From assembly GCA_003541675.1 (NCBI GenBank), contig DPMC01000246.1, positions 2,545 through 7,978 on the forward strand: 5,434 nucleotides of DNA. Direction: 5' to 3'. Below are positions 5,223-5,434 of the stretch, piece after piece. Position numbers and translations under genes: made by a program. Origin of the DNA: Acidimicrobiaceae bacterium (GTDB lineage Bacteria; Actinomycetota; Acidimicrobiia; Acidimicrobiales; MedAcidi-G1). Position 1 is the stretch's first letter. Each line of letters opens with the position of its first letter. The notes under the pieces are model-generated. The model saw only the letters and a list, made by a program, of their open reading frames with translations, was not told where the DNA came from and did not search any database.

Positions 5223-5434
5223 GTGAGCCCCGAGGATCCACCAGAGGACCCGTTCGCCGCCTTCACCCAGGCGTTCGGCAGCATGTTTCCCGGAATGGAT
5301 GCGGGGATGCCTTCAGGTACGGGCCTTCCCGGAATGGGCCAGGCCGGCGCCGATCCGGCCCGCCAGATCGCCATGGCCATCGCGTCAGAAGGGGCCAGCG
5401 AGCCGAACGTCGACCCGATGGTCCGCATGGAGTA
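5223..5434 (+). CDS. Zinc-dependent metalloprotease-like protein (zincin, DUF2342/TIGR03624 type), N-terminal part only
   Basis: The first 70 residues are visible, starting with GTG and cut by the window edge. Residues 1-20 are acidic then aromatic (SPEDPPEDPFAAFTQAFGSM), residues 21-42 are Gly/Met/Pro-rich, and from about residue 43 comes DPARQIAMAIASEG followed by EPNVDPMVRMEY. This order, especially ARQIA then NVDPxxRxE, matches the N-terminus of the actinobacterial family annotated as zincin-like hydrolase or F420-biosynthesis-associated protein. The HExxH zinc site would lie beyond the window and cannot be checked. In mycobacteria, as I recall, this gene is next to the YlbL-type PDZ protease gene; here that protease lies about 4 kb away, with the mreB-containing genes in between. 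It probably starts on a leaderless mRNA. Confidence in the reading frame is higher than in the family name. Confidence 0.75.
   Translation, partial: MSPEDPPEDPFAAFTQAFGSMFPGMDAGMPSGTGLPGMGQAGADPARQIAMAIASEGASEPNVDPMVRME

Overview
The window is GC-rich, densely packed bacterial DNA. Its gene content (a YlbL-type PDZ/Lon-like protease, the N-terminus of an actinobacterial zincin of the DUF2342/TIGR03624 type, and an MreB) points to an Actinomycetota genome, probably of the class Acidimicrobiia. The class is an inference from gene families and base composition; no rRNA or other marker gene is present. Every gene-free gap is under 100 bases and almost all of the window codes for protein. No RNA gene, insertion sequence, CRISPR array or attachment site was seen.

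Layout from left to right. Positions 24-1088 (minus) encode a membrane-anchored PDZ/Lon-like serine protease of the YlbL family. A gap of about 70 bases separates it from a divergent plus-strand pair: a small single-pass membrane protein (1161-1439), then, 12 bases later, a HEAT-repeat protein (1452-2243). The HEAT gene runs tail-to-tail into mreB, and the two TAG stop codons share one CTAG tetranucleotide at 2240-2243.

The central minus-strand unit reads, in transcription order, SDR-type NAD-dependent epimerase with a C-terminal membrane segment (5132-4062), MoaE (4081-3512), an 88-residue single-pass membrane protein (3515-3249) and MreB (3244-2240). The junctions are a 20-base overlap, a GTGA overlap and a 4-base gap, so this is almost certainly one transcript with translational coupling. 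A 90-base divergent intergenic region (5133-5222) separates it from the start of the zincin gene (5223 onward, plus), which is cut by the window edge.

The YlbL-like protease and the zincin are close neighbours in actinobacteria such as mycobacteria, as I recall. Here they bracket a cassette that mixes a cytoskeletal protein, two small membrane proteins, a membrane-tailed and probably non-catalytic epimerase, a HEAT scaffold and a molybdopterin synthase subunit. Most products appear to be membrane-attached or to act at the membrane, so an envelope or cell-shape role is a reasonable guess for everything except MoaE. Nothing in the sequence proves that they work together. No clearly novel defence or mobile system was found; the most interesting points are the mreB operon structure, the altered active site of the epimerase and the mirrored promoter motif near 5147-5216.
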